Below are positions 1 to 10,696 of a stretch of 64,000 nucleotides of DNA, piece after piece. The notes below the pieces were generated by a model. That model was not told the DNA's origin. It was given only the letters and a program-made list of their open reading frames with translations, and searched no databases. The stretch spans positions 46,992,837-47,056,836 of the forward strand of contig CM069438.1 in the NCBI GenBank assembly GCA_035610365.1. The letters run 5' to 3'. This stretch comes from Aquatica leii. Its lineage: Eukaryota; Arthropoda; Insecta; Coleoptera; Lampyridae. The number at the start of each line of letters is the position of its first letter. Positions within the stretch are counted from its first letter, which is position 1. The translations under genes and the position numbers were made by a program.

Positions 1-159
1 GCCAGTGAAGTAGCATAAAGCATAGCACATATTATGACAAGTAATACCATAGAAAGGTTCTTTGGAATTTTGCAGAGAAGATTTCCTTGCTTGCAATATG
101 GTTGCAGACTCTTAATTAGCACAACATTAATTGCAACAGTTCATATGCAAAATGTATAA
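1..159 (+). pseudogene. HARBI1-like (PIF/Harbinger) transposase C-terminal fragment
   Basis: Reading from base 1 in frame 1, the sequence encodes NTIERFFGILQRRFPCLQYG at codons 15-34, then a short tail and TAA at 157-159. This R-N-T-[IV]-E-R-x-F-G...RRFPCL block is the typical end of the DDE nuclease domain of HARBI1-like transposases. An in-frame TAA at codon 6 shows it is dead. The rest of the element lies beyond the left edge. What is seen is the motif; family assignment comes from knowledge of the PIF/Harbinger superfamily. Confidence 0.7.
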
Positions 160-1045
160 AAACAACATAATTTGTTGTCATTTTTTATTTATAAAATTAA
201 TACTGTGCTTTATATTTTCTTAAAACTTGATTAAATAGTATTACTTCTTTCAGTAATTCACAGATTATAATTTTTTGCTTTTTAAATTTTTCTTATAAAT
301 AACTCGGGAGGAGTTGACAAAGGTTCTGCAGTAAATAGGAGTGTGCGAAAGACAAGAATACGAGATAATACAGGTTGAAGTTCAGCCACATATAATGATT
401 CTCATTTGCCCATTTTTACTAAGGATACAAATTAATATTATATTTCATTGTAATTATCTCTCAATTTACCAAAATAGTAAGCTGTAAAGCAATTCAAAGC
501 AATTTCTAGGTGGCTCACTTTGGTATGCAATGTTCGCCAGCAAAACCTCCTGATCGGCAGTTATTAAGAGGTTGAAAACTCCACGAGAAACAGATTTTTT
601 CATCATACATAGTACAACTTTTAAGTCCTATCTTACATGTCCTGCTTCACAGATCTGTTTTATCTTCAGTTTCATATATACAAACAAAGTTTCAGGTATT
701 TTGCTGTTTGGAGGCCTATTTTAGTCGATGCATTATATTCGTTGGTGATGCTTGTTGACACCGAACATTTCTTTTCAACTATAAATCTTTTATATTGTTA
801 TCTAAAGTAAAGGATAAAAGGAATTAAGCAAGAAATTTTATAGAATTAGAAATTTGTTATCGGTAAACATTAAATAAAACTTAGCTATCGATACAGAAGC
901 AATATTTTCCATAATGATAATATAACTATTTATAAGAAAACGTGAATAATATAGTAATACCATTGTAATACTCACTTCAATATTTAAGTAAATATTTGTA
1001 AATAACCTCCTTTTTGGTAGTCATTTTTGTTTTATAAACTGACAT
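160..1045. other. AT-rich intergenic DNA, no gene recognised
   Basis: No convincing coding frame, RNA gene or repeat structure was seen. It may include the non-coding remainder of the HARBI1-like element, but no terminal inverted repeat was identified. Confidence 0.5.
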
Positions 1046-1048
1046 TAA

Positions 1049-1212
1049 AACGCGCGGTTGTCAAGTTGACTAGCAGTTAATCGTCGATTAACTTATGGAC
1101 CGTTAATCATAGATGAAATTGTTTTGTGCAACGCAATCGAATGTTAATCAACCATTATCTTTAATCGACGATTAGTAAATCGCCAATTAACCAGACTTTT
1201 GTGCAACCGGCT
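1049..1212. mobile_element. Short inverted-repeat element (MITE-like)
   Basis: The left end reads CGCGGTTGTCAAGTTGACTA and continues into TTAATCGTCGATTAA. The reverse complement of the right end reads GCCGGTTGCACAAAAGTCTG and continues into TTACTAATCGTCGATTAA. The arms are imperfect inverted repeats enclosing about 160 bp with several copies of the palindromic core AATCGWCGATT. There is no coding capacity. A hAT- or other MITE is possible; no target duplication was established. Confidence 0.4.
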
Positions 1213-1430
1213 ATAAGAATACTAGTAATGGAACAATGAAAATTGGTACCAAAATCTCTCAAAGAAGATGAAGACGATCAAAAAATAAGTAAACATATAA
1301 GAATTATAAACATACACTTGGACGACGTCAAAAAAACTAACAAATGAAAAAACGACCGCTATGAGAAAGGAACTAAAAAGAAAAAAAGACAGGAGGATAA
1401 GGACACAAAAAAGATGGAGGAAATATAAAT

Positions 1431-2900
1431 GTGAAAATAGGAACATGGAATATAACATCACTAAGAAATAAAGAAGACAAATTAGCACAAGAAATGGAAG
1501 AATTCAAAATGCAGCTGATAGGAATAAATAATGCAATAAAAACAGGAAATGGAAAACTTAAAATAAGAAAATACAGTACATAATACTCTAGAGTGGAAAT
1601 AGGACAAAGAACAAAACGAGCTTAGACCGCGTCGTAGATAAACGCCCAAACTTTTAAAGCTTGGTCCTAGTCTTTCCTTGAGAGCCAAAACAAGAAGTAG
1701 AACTTGGCCTTTGCCGTATTGTCGTTCGTAAACCCAAACAAACTGACGATGTGCAAGACATTGTAGCTTGCATCTTTAGAGTGGTGATGATATTTATGTC
1801 ATTAGCGATTAGCGTAATGAGCGGACTTTATCTTTCCGTTACCGCTTGACTGATTTTGATTACACGGAGTAAGTGTTTGTGTCCTTTCAAAAAAAGTTGA
1901 TCTTTGTCTTAATGGATGTAATACTAGTAGCCAAGATTTGCTGAGTCTTAATAAGAAAAGGAACATTTTTAAAGATATAATACTACGAGTAGCAGAAGAT
2001 AAATGCGGAAGATCAAAAGTCAACAAACATAGCAAAAGAACAAGTTGTTAGAATGCAGAAATACAGGAAGAAGTTAAAAAAAAGAATAAAGCATGGAAAC
2101 AATATAACAACACAAAATTGAAACAAGACAGAATAAAATAGTTTAGATATAAAAAGAAGTTAAAGAAATTGATTTTGAGAAGGAAAGAAGAAGAGCTGGA
2201 AAGACTTTGGAGATTAAATAGAGCACAGTTACAAAATAAATAATAGAAGATTCAGAAGTAAAATAAATAGATTAAGAGCATAACAGACAAGAATAACATT
2301 ATAAAGACAAACTTAGAGAAAATAATAGAAACTTGGAAAAAATCTTACAAAGATGAATACGATAAAAAAGAAGAACACAAAATACAGACGAGGGGAATAA
2401 AAAAGCAATATAAAAAAGAAAACAATAATATTAAGACAGAACGAATAAGTATTCAAGCATTCAAGTATACAATTCTATCAGCATACTAACGTTACTATAC
2501 GGTAGTGAAAAATGGGTAATAAATGAAAAACATGAAAGCATGATAATTGCAGCTGAAATTAAACAATAAAGAAGATTTGCGTAAAAAACAAAAGTAGACC
2601 GTATAAGAAGTGATTGCAGTAGAGAAAGATAAAAGCAGGGACCACTAGAAACAAAAATCAACAAAAGAAACCTGAATTGGTATAGACACATAATTAGAAT
2701 GAAGCAGAACAGGTTAGTCAGAAGAGTAATGGAAGCGAAAAAATCTTAGGGGAGAAGAAGCCGAGGAAATCATGGATGGAACAGATAGAAGAAATAGGGA
2801 AAGAGAAAAGACACTACAGGAAGTGAAGGAAATGGCCGCAGACCGGAAAAAGTAAAAGAAATAGATAAATGAAGATTAAGGAATACTACTTCCAACGCCA
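1431..2900 (+). pseudogene. LINE (non-LTR retrotransposon) relic, EN to 3' end, internally deleted
   Basis: An endonuclease start (KIGTWNITSLRNKEDKLAQE) is read from base 1431. After an interruption at about 1615-1950 the frame resumes with a Lys-rich linker (KAWKQYNNTK, about 2090). The RT core is missing. A C-terminal segment, LLYGSEKWVINEKHESMI at about 2490-2540 followed by NWYRHIIRM at about 2670, matches the end of many arthropod LINE ORF2 proteins (YGSETW...WYGH). Stops and frame changes are frequent, so this is an old truncated copy. The clade is uncertain; RTE-like is a reasonable guess. Confidence 0.6.
1615..1950 (+). repeat. Dispersed repeat F, copy 1 (interrupts LINE relic)
   Basis: About 335 bp match, in opposite orientation, the segment at 38500-38840, with conserved blocks such as CTTGAGAGCCAAAACAAGAA and GTTACC...CGGAGTAAG.GTTTGTG. 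It sits between the endonuclease and linker parts of the surrounding LINE, so it looks like a secondary insertion. The counterpart copy keeps an open frame of 151 codons; here the frame is broken. Identity unknown. Confidence 0.6.
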
Positions 2901-2944
2901 CAAAGAAGAATAAGGAGAAGAGAAGAGAAAAGAAGCAAGTGTAG

Positions 2945-3505
2945 AACGAACTTAACCATTCCAACTCTGCTATAGTGCACCTTAAAAATGATGCCCCATG
3001 ACCATTAACAGTGGATGCATTAAATATTGCCTTAAGTGCGCTATTAGAAGAAAAACAAAACATTGACCTTTTTCATATTGATCGCCGACTCAAAAAAACA
3101 AAATGTGCAGACGACCATAAACTGCTGGTTTTTTTGAACCTGTGCAACTTCTCAGATATAATTTAAAAAATTGTATTTTTACAATTTAGACAGATCATAA
3201 GTCATTTGTATATGCTTTCGAGCAACGATCAAATAAAGCATCACATCGTCATCAACCTCATTTAGAATCTATCACGCAATTTCAAACAAATGTTGTTCTT
3301 ATTAGCTGAGATGATAGCATTGTTGCAAATGCGTTACCTAGCAATGAAAAAATTAATGTAGTAGAATTTAAGATAAAGAAACAAGCTCAACAACAGACTA
3401 ATGGTGCTAAGCTGCAAAAACTTTTAACGGTAAATACATCTCTAAACTTTCAAGATCCAACAGTGATTGCAGTGTTTTTCTGACGTTTGGATTAGTTGCA
3501 TTCGA
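2945..3505 (+). pseudogene. Ty3/gypsy pol relic (RNase H region)
   Basis: The + strand shows the start of a retroelement RNase H domain (LTVDALNIALSALLEE, about 3008-3055) followed by TDHKSFVYAFEQRSNKASHR (about 3192-3250) and the DDSIVANALP block that precedes the tether to integrase. This order and spacing is that of Ty3/gypsy RNase H. In-frame TAG and TGA stops mean it cannot be expressed. The rest of pol up to the next relic at 3.85 kb is missing or unrecognisable. Confidence 0.65.
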
Positions 3506-3849
3506 CCTTTTGTACTAGTTGTGTTCCGTCGTAAAGTACTTTACATAGTACTACTTTTCATATCCTGAACTAGGAAGTACTGTTAGAATCGTGAACGATT
3601 GTTATTTTTCCCATGTACCTTTTGATTAGTTAAGAAATTTGTGCAGGCATGTCAGTCGTGTTGACCAAGTAAGATTCATAAAGATTCGCAAACACCTGTC
3701 CCTTAACTTTTGATGATTGTCTCTCCCGTTCGCCGGAAGTCGCTGAAAAGATCTCAGCTGCTCTTCTCAATACATTGATAGAAAGATTTTTTTAAATTCT
3801 AATAAAAAAAATTTTTTTTTGATCTAAGATTAGCTTACAACCCAGATAT

Positions 3850-4270
3850 TAAAAGTTTCGCGAAACATTTTCTATACGGATCTATAAACGATCGCCTAGA
3901 AAATGTGTTTTTCCTCAAAAAACTGAATTATCCAGTTTAGACACTTTTTTGCAAAGCTTACAGAATATTTTGAGAATTTACGACCAATTGCAGCATTCCG
4001 TCAAAATAACAGATCAGGTTTTTGTGAATCAAGATCTTGGATTTTGTACACGTATATCTGAAAGATGTCGTGTAAAATCATCCGTTCTGCTACCGTACAG
4101 TGGGTCCCGTAAAGTTTTTTTTCATGGTAATAGAATTTTAACAATCGTTATCAAAAGATGTAACGTCATCGTGTTAATGGATTGAGTTAAACCAGCTTTT
4201 ATGGTAAATGCTGATGCAGCAACCGTATTAATTGCACCACCCATAGAAGAATTGCTATTTATGTCTTGAC
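3850..4270 (+). pseudogene. Ty3/gypsy integrase C-terminal relic (GPY/F-like module)
   Basis: The + strand includes a weak match to the LVYGTPLRLPGE-type end of the integrase core (HFLYGSINDRL, about 3868), then FVNQDLGFCTRI (about 4020) and LLPYSGSRKVFFHGNRILT with VKPAF at about 4085-4200. The latter corresponds to the PPYDGPYKV...R.KPAF module near the end of many gypsy Pol proteins. Frames are broken. It ends only about 200 bp before the first cuticle gene, so it marks the limit of that gene's upstream region. A similar tail (CACCACC.ATAGAAGA) occurs at about 16042. Confidence 0.55.
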
Positions 4271-4364
4271 ACAAAAAATATGTTAATGATTTTTATATTA
4301 CATGTGCAATAAAAAATAACTTAAAAATATTTGACTTTGATGGATTAATAAACCGTATTAGATT

Positions 4365-4440
4365 AAAGAAAAAGTTGTTTAATGGTAATAATTTACAGTT
4401 ACTATAAATTCCAGAACTTTCCTTAAGTAGTTATCAGTCA
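4365..4440 (+). promoter_or_regulatory. Core promoter of cuticle gene 1
   Basis: A conserved upstream block AAAGAAAAAGTTGTTTAAT (4365-4383) is followed by TATAAAT at 4403-4409 and an arthropod initiator TCAGTC at 4434-4439, with the initiator A 33 bp downstream of the TATA start. This spacing is standard for TATA-initiator promoters and puts the start codon about 28 bp downstream of transcription start. Confidence 0.75.
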
Positions 4441-4463
4441 AAGAAAATCACAAAAAAGAAAAA

Positions 4464-5158
4464 ATGTTCTTAAAAGTAAGTTAGAAGTTAGTTTAAATAA
4501 TATGTATTTATTCAATTTTTTTAAGATCGTCGTTGTTTTTGCAATCATCGCTTTCACCAATGCTGGATATTTAGAACCAGCCCTAAGATACGCTGCTCCA
4601 GTATCAGCCATCAGTTACCAACCTGCTCCACTTATAAGCTACACCTCACCAGCAATCACCAAGACTGATTTCATCCCTGGATCCTACTCGTCGTCTTACA
4701 GAAGCGACGTTATCACTCCAAGAGTTAAATACACCGAAACTCCTGCAATCAGTTTTGCTGTACCACAACCTACAATTGCTGTCGCACCAGTAGCCCGAGT
4801 TGCGTCTGTTGCTCATGCCGCTCCATTTGTACCAGCGCTTCCAGCAATTGCTTCAGCACCTCTCGCCGTTGCTCGTGCAGGATTCGGATTGGCTGCACCA
4901 CTAACTCATGGTTTAGCTGCACCACTTGCTCATGGTTTAGCTGCAGCACTTGCTCATGGTTTAGCTGCACCACTTGCTCATGGTTTAGCTGCACCACTTG
5001 CTCATGGTTTAGCTGCACCACTTGCTCATGGTTTAGCTGCACCACTTGCTCATGGTTTAGCCGCACCACTTGCTCATGGTTTAGCTGCACCATTTGCCCA
5101 CGGTTTTGCCGGACATGCTGGTTTAGTTGCACCTTTATCTCGAGGATATAGTTGGTAA
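4464..5158 (+). CDS. Cuticle-type low-complexity secreted protein 1 (repeat-expanded)
   Basis: Two exons: 4464-4475 (MFLK) and 4526-5158, joined across a 50 bp intron GTAAGT...TTTTTTAAG in phase 0, giving 214 residues. The upstream ATG at 4464 was chosen because the splice restores a signal peptide (MFLKIVVVFAIIAFTNA, cleavage likely before G) and four paralogs share the arrangement. After it come GYLEPALRYAAP, a core SPAITKTDFIPGSYSSSYRS with DVITPRVKY, then an Ala/Val/Pro-rich stretch. Nine 8-residue repeats of LAAPLAHG type (24 bp units, 4889-5104) precede the tail GLVAPLSRGYSW. It has no Rebers-Riddiford chitin-binding motif. Composition and architecture suit an extracellular cuticle protein of the low-complexity Ala-rich (CPLCA/retinin-like) kind; that subfamily is inferred. 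It is near-identical to gene 2 outside the repeat, indicating recent duplication. Confidence 0.85.
4889..5104 (+). repeat. 24-bp coding tandem repeat, 9 units
   Basis: Nine in-frame 24 bp units encode LAAPLAHG with variants LAAPLTHG, LAAALAHG and LAAPFAHG. Units 4-8 are almost identical at DNA level, which implies recent expansion by slippage or unequal exchange. Paralog 2 has only two such units. Confidence 0.9.
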
Positions 5159-5262
5159 ATTACCAGTTACATTGATGTAGGTAGTTGTATTTTATTTATG
5201 TAGCATTAGTAAATTATAATTAAAAACTGTGCATGCAGTAGCTTTTATTGTCAGCAAAATAG

Positions 5263-5268
5263 AATAAA
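5263..5268 (+). other. Polyadenylation signal of cuticle gene 1
   Basis: AATAAA lies about 105 bp past the stop codon. No earlier canonical hexamer was seen in the 3' UTR. Confidence 0.55.
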
Positions 5269-5279
5269 ATAAGGTAATA

Positions 5280-6852
5280 TATGAATAATAAAAACCATCC
5301 AGAATTTAAAAAAATTAGTATCACGTTAACACAACAGAAAGATTCAGAAAATTAATTTGGAAATTGTTAAAAGACTACATATCACTATTATTGTTTGTAA
5401 TCTTAGTGAACCGTTTATTTCAATTCGATTTGGGTAGATTTAAAAAACCTAGTTGAAGCAAAGTAGTATTTTCTATAACACGGTTGAAATTATAATTTCC
5501 AAGTTCCTAGCGCGAGCGTATGCGAGCGTGAAGAACTACGAGTATCTAATTTTTATTTTTTGTTATTACGAGTTTGACATTTCTTTTATTTGTTTTATTA
5601 GCATTGTAAACGGTTTTTAACCATAGATATTTTTTTAATTTTTGTTTCTTTTGTTTATTTTTTGTTGTATTTTTTGACATTTTCTGTTTTCTTTTTCTGC
5701 TATGTATGTCTTTTTGGATTCTTTTAGTCTGTAACATTTATTATTTTTTGTTTGTTTGCCGAATTACGACGTGGACAAAATGTACGAGTTACACCCTATC
5801 TCCCACAACCCTAGCAATGTAGCGTTTGTGGTCTCGAGCATTGCGGAGATAAGTGACCACTCGATTACAATTCCTACTACGTGTATCTCTGACAGTATTA
5901 GTAGTAGTAAACAAAATTTGAAAAATAGAGGCTCGATTATTAGAAGAAGTAGACAAAGTACTAGGAGAAGGATAGGAAAGACAAAAGCGAACAGAAGTAT
6001 TAGCAAAAGTCTGTGGTGGTTCTACAACTCGATTTACTTAAGCTAAAGTAATCTACATGTTTTTCAAGAAAGAAAGTTTAACTGTATCTACTAGTTCTTT
6101 ATTGTATTCTATTTTCTTGTCGACAGCTAACAATTGTGAAAGAGACGTAATGTCTACAAAAACCAGAAAAGTTTGATAGAAAGAAACGATCTTTAATTGT
6201 TGGGCCTCCGACAAAGGTTTTGCTAGTCAATTGAATAGAATTTGCATAATAGCGACATAAATAGCAATCATCTAGGTATGTACGTAATAAATTTATCTAC
6301 CATAGTAGACTTACAATATCCCTCAGCCGATAGTACAAGAGTTGTCAATTCTTCTTCAGGTTGGGAAGAAATTAAATTGGGTTTCTTCTAATGTTGTAAG
6401 TTGGTCGAATTAGCTTGAGACACACAATGAGTTATCTTTTGCGGGTCTATTATTCAACGTCGTTTTACAGTCCCTGTAGTGTTATCAAAAACTTTGTTTA
6501 AGCAATTCAGTGTCAGATGCTGCATTAAGCAACCCGTTGTTGTGCATAAAGCCAAAGAGCAATTAATTTTGAAAACGAACAAAAAGTGTCCTCATCAGTT
6601 ATTCACTAACGCCGTAAGCCCACGCCGTATAGAACGTTCAAATAAGGTAAAAGATTTGCTCTATTCCACCTGATGAACTGTACGTACGGTTTTTCTGAGA
6701 CGATTTACATTAACATCTGTATCGATACCTCTAGAGATAATTTATATTCAAGTTCATATTTGTAAAAACAATTTACGTAGAATTTGCACTGCCAATTATG
6801 ACATTATTGGGATGTTATCTTACTTTGCTTTCTGTGGTCGTAAACATTGTAA
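5280..6852. other. Intergenic DNA without a recognised gene
   Basis: Open frames of 64-96 codons occur (for example 5756-6046) but have biased, unmatched compositions and no start context or paralog. No repeat partner was found elsewhere in the window. A T-rich block lies at about 5550-5750. Confidence 0.45.
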
Positions 6853-9223
6853 CGGTTAAATTTTAACTTGCAATTATTTCCTCTGACGGATAGGCAACTT
6901 TGGCATCACCAACGTATGAATACCTGACTTCGAAGATTTTGCTTTGGTTTTATGCTGTCAGATGGCGCAAGTGTAGTTTATCTTCTAAAGACATTTTCGG
7001 TCACTTTTGATTTTGTCACGTGCGGTGCGGTGTCTGTTCGCGTTACAAGCAAAAGGATTGAAAATCCAAAATTAATGTTTCGGATGTGCGAGTCGAAGAA
7101 ACCGCACAGAAATATTTCTGTTGAACACATATTGTATCTCTTATGGATACTAGGTTAATTAACTCTTATGGCATACTCTGTTAATGAACTTTTCTGAGAC
7201 GTGTTACGTACGAAATTTTCATTACGGAAGACCCTGTATATTGAATTGAAATTAGAATCCGGTTTTGACGCCCTCTACCGATCTTTTCTCGTGACTGTCA
7301 TTTTACGACAAAATTGCGAAGCTGTCAATTACCTAAAATGGTCTGTACGTCTTAAGTAATTTCTTCCAGTACCATCCGGAATAATGGAAATCAAATTGTA
7401 ATTACATTACGTTCATAAAATATTTGAGTCGTCACAGGGTAAGATAATTGCTGTCGTTTTATAAAAATTAGTTTGTAATTCGAGCACATGTACGTTTCAA
7501 TAAAGAAATGGTGAATAGTAATTCTTATTAAGAAATACCGTTACCGAACACGTACGCTTTTGGTAGGCGTTTTCTACGCCACGAAAACGAGGTCTCGATA
7601 AGCCTTACCGTGGGAGATGTTACTACCTGTATACTAGTCGATTTTGTTATCAGCCACCTGTGTTAAAATTGTTCCTTACAGTACACGATACAACGGGTTT
7701 TTATGTAACATTTAATGATTTATTAATACTATTTTTTAGCTTTTGTTCTGTGTGAACTAGGTTGTGATCCGATTTTTTCACTATTTACTACAGGCCACTG
7801 ACGGGAAAATGTTTTCTCCGTGAAAGTGGAAACTGGATTTTGGGGGTGAGTTATTTGTTTGACTTCTATATCGGGATCACGAAAGTTATTCACAGAATTG
7901 TATCTAATGTTAATGACCGTAATTACGTTATCGCTTATATACCAATAAGGTAATCTTAATCATTTCATAACTGTATCGCATGCTGTGAGGGAAAACATAT
8001 TTATTCTGAGACTTTCGGTGCTGTCCATTCATGTATGAGAACGTCGATATAATCTAGTAAATTTTATGTATTACGAAATCAAAGTCTCCTCTACTTGTTG
8101 ATGAAAATTTTTATTCATTCTAGTATTTAAGGTTTGCGCATTTAGCGTATAGTTGTCAATTTACTGCGCTACTAAAGCAAAACTGTGATATTTGTTAATT
8201 CTACATGGAAACCATACGAGCATCGATAGGTGAAGAAATTTCATATATTCTTATTAGTATCCAACGTTAAGACATTAAAGTGATTATAATTGTTAATCTC
8301 TCTTTTATTTTTCTTTCTCCTGTGATTATCGTTATCTATTAACTAATTTTGGCTATTCAAACATTAGGGTAATAAGGATTACGAACCTCCAATTGGGTTA
8401 CAAGTTTGGATCGTCTGTCGTGAGCGAGACAGAAGTGTTATCTTGGATTAGCTCTGGCGCCCTTAAGCATACTTCCTGTGAACCTCCCCTACCTCCGACT
8501 GTGTTAGTTGGCCGTGCAAGGTTCGTAAGACATAAAGCTTGTAACAGACGTTTTATACTTATATACTTATAAATGATGTTCTTTAGTATATGCGCTGATT
8601 AAATTTTTATCTGTTGTTCCATATATAAGATTATTATAACCCAATTAATTGTCCGGCTCGCAAACTTCACGTCAAGGCCGCGGGCGGATCATAATCAATT
8701 AGTTACGCGAACGTATCTAATTATTGCTGCCCTTACTGAATTGCGGCGGTGTGTTAACAAAACATTTGCTTCCACAGTCTATCTTAGACTTGTTTTAAGA
8801 TTTTTTTGTTATTTACGTTGTACATACAATTTTAGTAGTGGCGTAGCCACAGGAACAGTAGAGATTTTATGAATGACGATGATTTGATCCCTGCATTTTC
8901 TTTTCTTTATATGGTCGGTTGTCGTAGGTAAACAAACAAAAATTTATTATTTAATAAACGCAACTGTTATTTCTTTATTAAGAACCATTGTTTTATTTTG
9001 AGATATACTTTGAGGATTGCGGGTTTGGGATTTCTTTTTCTCTAGTTTAGACGTTCTGCACTATAGAAAAGGTGGCGCAAAGGGCATTGGCTTATCGAAA
9101 GAGTACTTTTGTCTAATCATCCTATCCACGAACATCTGCGGTAAAGTTAGTCAAACGGTAAGCCAAACATCTACGATTATAATTTTTTTCTTTTTTTTTA
9201 CCTACCCCAATCGGTAAGTTACA
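6853..9223 (-). mobile_element. Solo-LTR-like repeat B, copy 1, split by LTR A
   Basis: The segments 6853-7201 and 8551-9223 together match, in reverse orientation, 53625-54852. Shared stretches include the AATTGTCCGGCTCGC.AACTT and GTGGCGTAGCCACAGGAACA regions and the block around 9060-9180. Copy 2 is flanked by GTAC duplications and bounded by TG...CA; this copy's ends are weathered. It lacks about 200 bp next to the inserted LTR A. Internal coding is not evident; the open frame at 9017-9217 has a counterpart in copy 2, but no family was recognised. Confidence 0.65.
7202..8546 (+). mobile_element. Solo LTR A, copy 1
   Basis: It begins TGTTAC (7202-7207) and ends GTAACA (8541-8546), short inverted termini typical of LTRs, and is flanked on both sides by GACG (7198-7201 and 8547-8550), a 4 bp target duplication. 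It aligns along its length with 30755-32163 in the same orientation. No primer-binding site or coding region adjoins it, so it is a solo LTR left by recombination. The host superfamily is not determined. Confidence 0.8.
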
Positions 9224-10690
9224 ATAATACTTCTATGAAGACTTATTAGGTAATCCTCTTTTTTCGATGGACAAACTTCCTAAACGCGAACGTCCCATAC
9301 ATCAACAAAACGAATTCTACCAAAAATTTTGTTTAGATATTCTGCAAATACTGTCTAAGTCGTACGCTAATACTGGGCATCGGCATAACTTATGTCGCGA
9401 GTCTGGAAACGTAACTTTGTGGTTTCTGACGCTAGCAAACATTTGAATGCACCAAAATTTATCAGACTTCATGAAGTCAAACGCGATTCTTTTTCTTAGA
9501 CATACGAGTCAGCAGATCACGATGGAGTTTCTTTTGGGATTTTGCAAGTTAAAGATCTAAAACTTGCTCTAGCTATTAGAGATCTGTAATTGGTTCTAAT
9601 GTGTACTTCTATATTGACATTTTTTCGTCTCTCTTATTAAGTCCATTTGTAGATCTGATTATTTTTCAGCTGTAGTGACACATAATTTAAATTTAGTTGT
9701 ATAGTATTTTCATTCTTTAGAAGTCAAAATTTTGAATTGATATCTTTAGTTAGATTTTTTTTTCTTTGCGTTTTTTTTTGTGAGAATAGTTAGTAGTTTA
9801 GATGACAGCAACGCAATATATTACAATGCACTTGTCGGCTTCTTGGTATTGTCTGTTATTGATAGAATAGCGTTCAGCTATATTTAGTTTTTTTAAACAC
9901 TTCTCTTTCAGTTAGTGTAATTCGAATATTACAGATTTTACATACTTATGGCGATTGGTTTTGATTGAAAAGTCACCCCTTTTGTTTCTTCGGCGGAGAA
10001 AAGAACAAAACAGAAATTTACATCTTGTTCTATTTTTTCGTCTTTCTTTGAATCTATTTTTCTTATCTTTTATTTCTTTCTTCTTTGATCTGTGATCTTC
10101 TAAGTGACAAGAATTCTTTATTTTTTCTAGTTCCTTTTGAAGGTTTGCTTTTAAGGCATTTGGTTGGGTTGTAAGATTGGGTCATTGTCATAATGCCTGA
10201 TTTGTTCTTCACCCCGTAAAAGAACGAAAACAGAAACCACCCTACGGTGCCCATCTAACCGCTCAATATAAAAAAAGAAAAAGAAAGAGAGGAGAAAAGA
10301 TATCATAGTTAGTCATAGAACGAAAGCGTACTAATTGCTGTTTCAAATTTAAAAATATACTTTAAGACTTTAATGCCAACAAGTGAAATAAAAAAGAAAA
10401 TTCTATACACGACGTACCAATCTCAAAAAGACCGACTAAGAGAATATAACTATGTACATACGGAAAGATAGTCTGTCATGAAGTAAGATCGAGAAGATAA
10501 GAACTAAAAGAAACGTGCTAGAAACTTAAGCAAAGAAAAGAATATCGGTGACAGCAATATGAGAGGAACAATTGGGTAGCATCCAAGCTACAACCAACAA
10601 CATACTGAGGACGTATCCAAAGATTCGAACTACCAAAACCAAAAGATATGAACCAGAAGAACAGCAAAGTTCGAAAGTCAAAAGTTCAAA
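9224..10690. other. Intergenic DNA with a short dispersed motif
   Basis: No gene was recognised. At about 10190-10225 the sequence TAATGCCTGATTTGTTCTTC followed by CCGTAAAAG resembles segments at 61195-61230 and 61350-61385, so this stretch probably carries an element end shared with the 60-61.4 kb region. A purine-rich run lies at 10270-10300. Confidence 0.4.
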
Positions 10691-10696
10691 AAGTAA

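Noticed and set aside
4889..5104. CRISPR-like array
   Set aside because: Units are contiguous coding repeats without spacers, in a eukaryotic gene.
4770..5132. 120-codon minus-strand frame rich in NHEQVVQL
   Set aside because: It is the antisense shadow of the gene 1 repeat; the period and boundaries coincide exactly with the sense repeat.
5764..6046. Overlapping opposite-strand frames of 80 and 96 codons
   Set aside because: Neither has a recognisable domain or supporting context; overlapping open frames on both strands point to chance.
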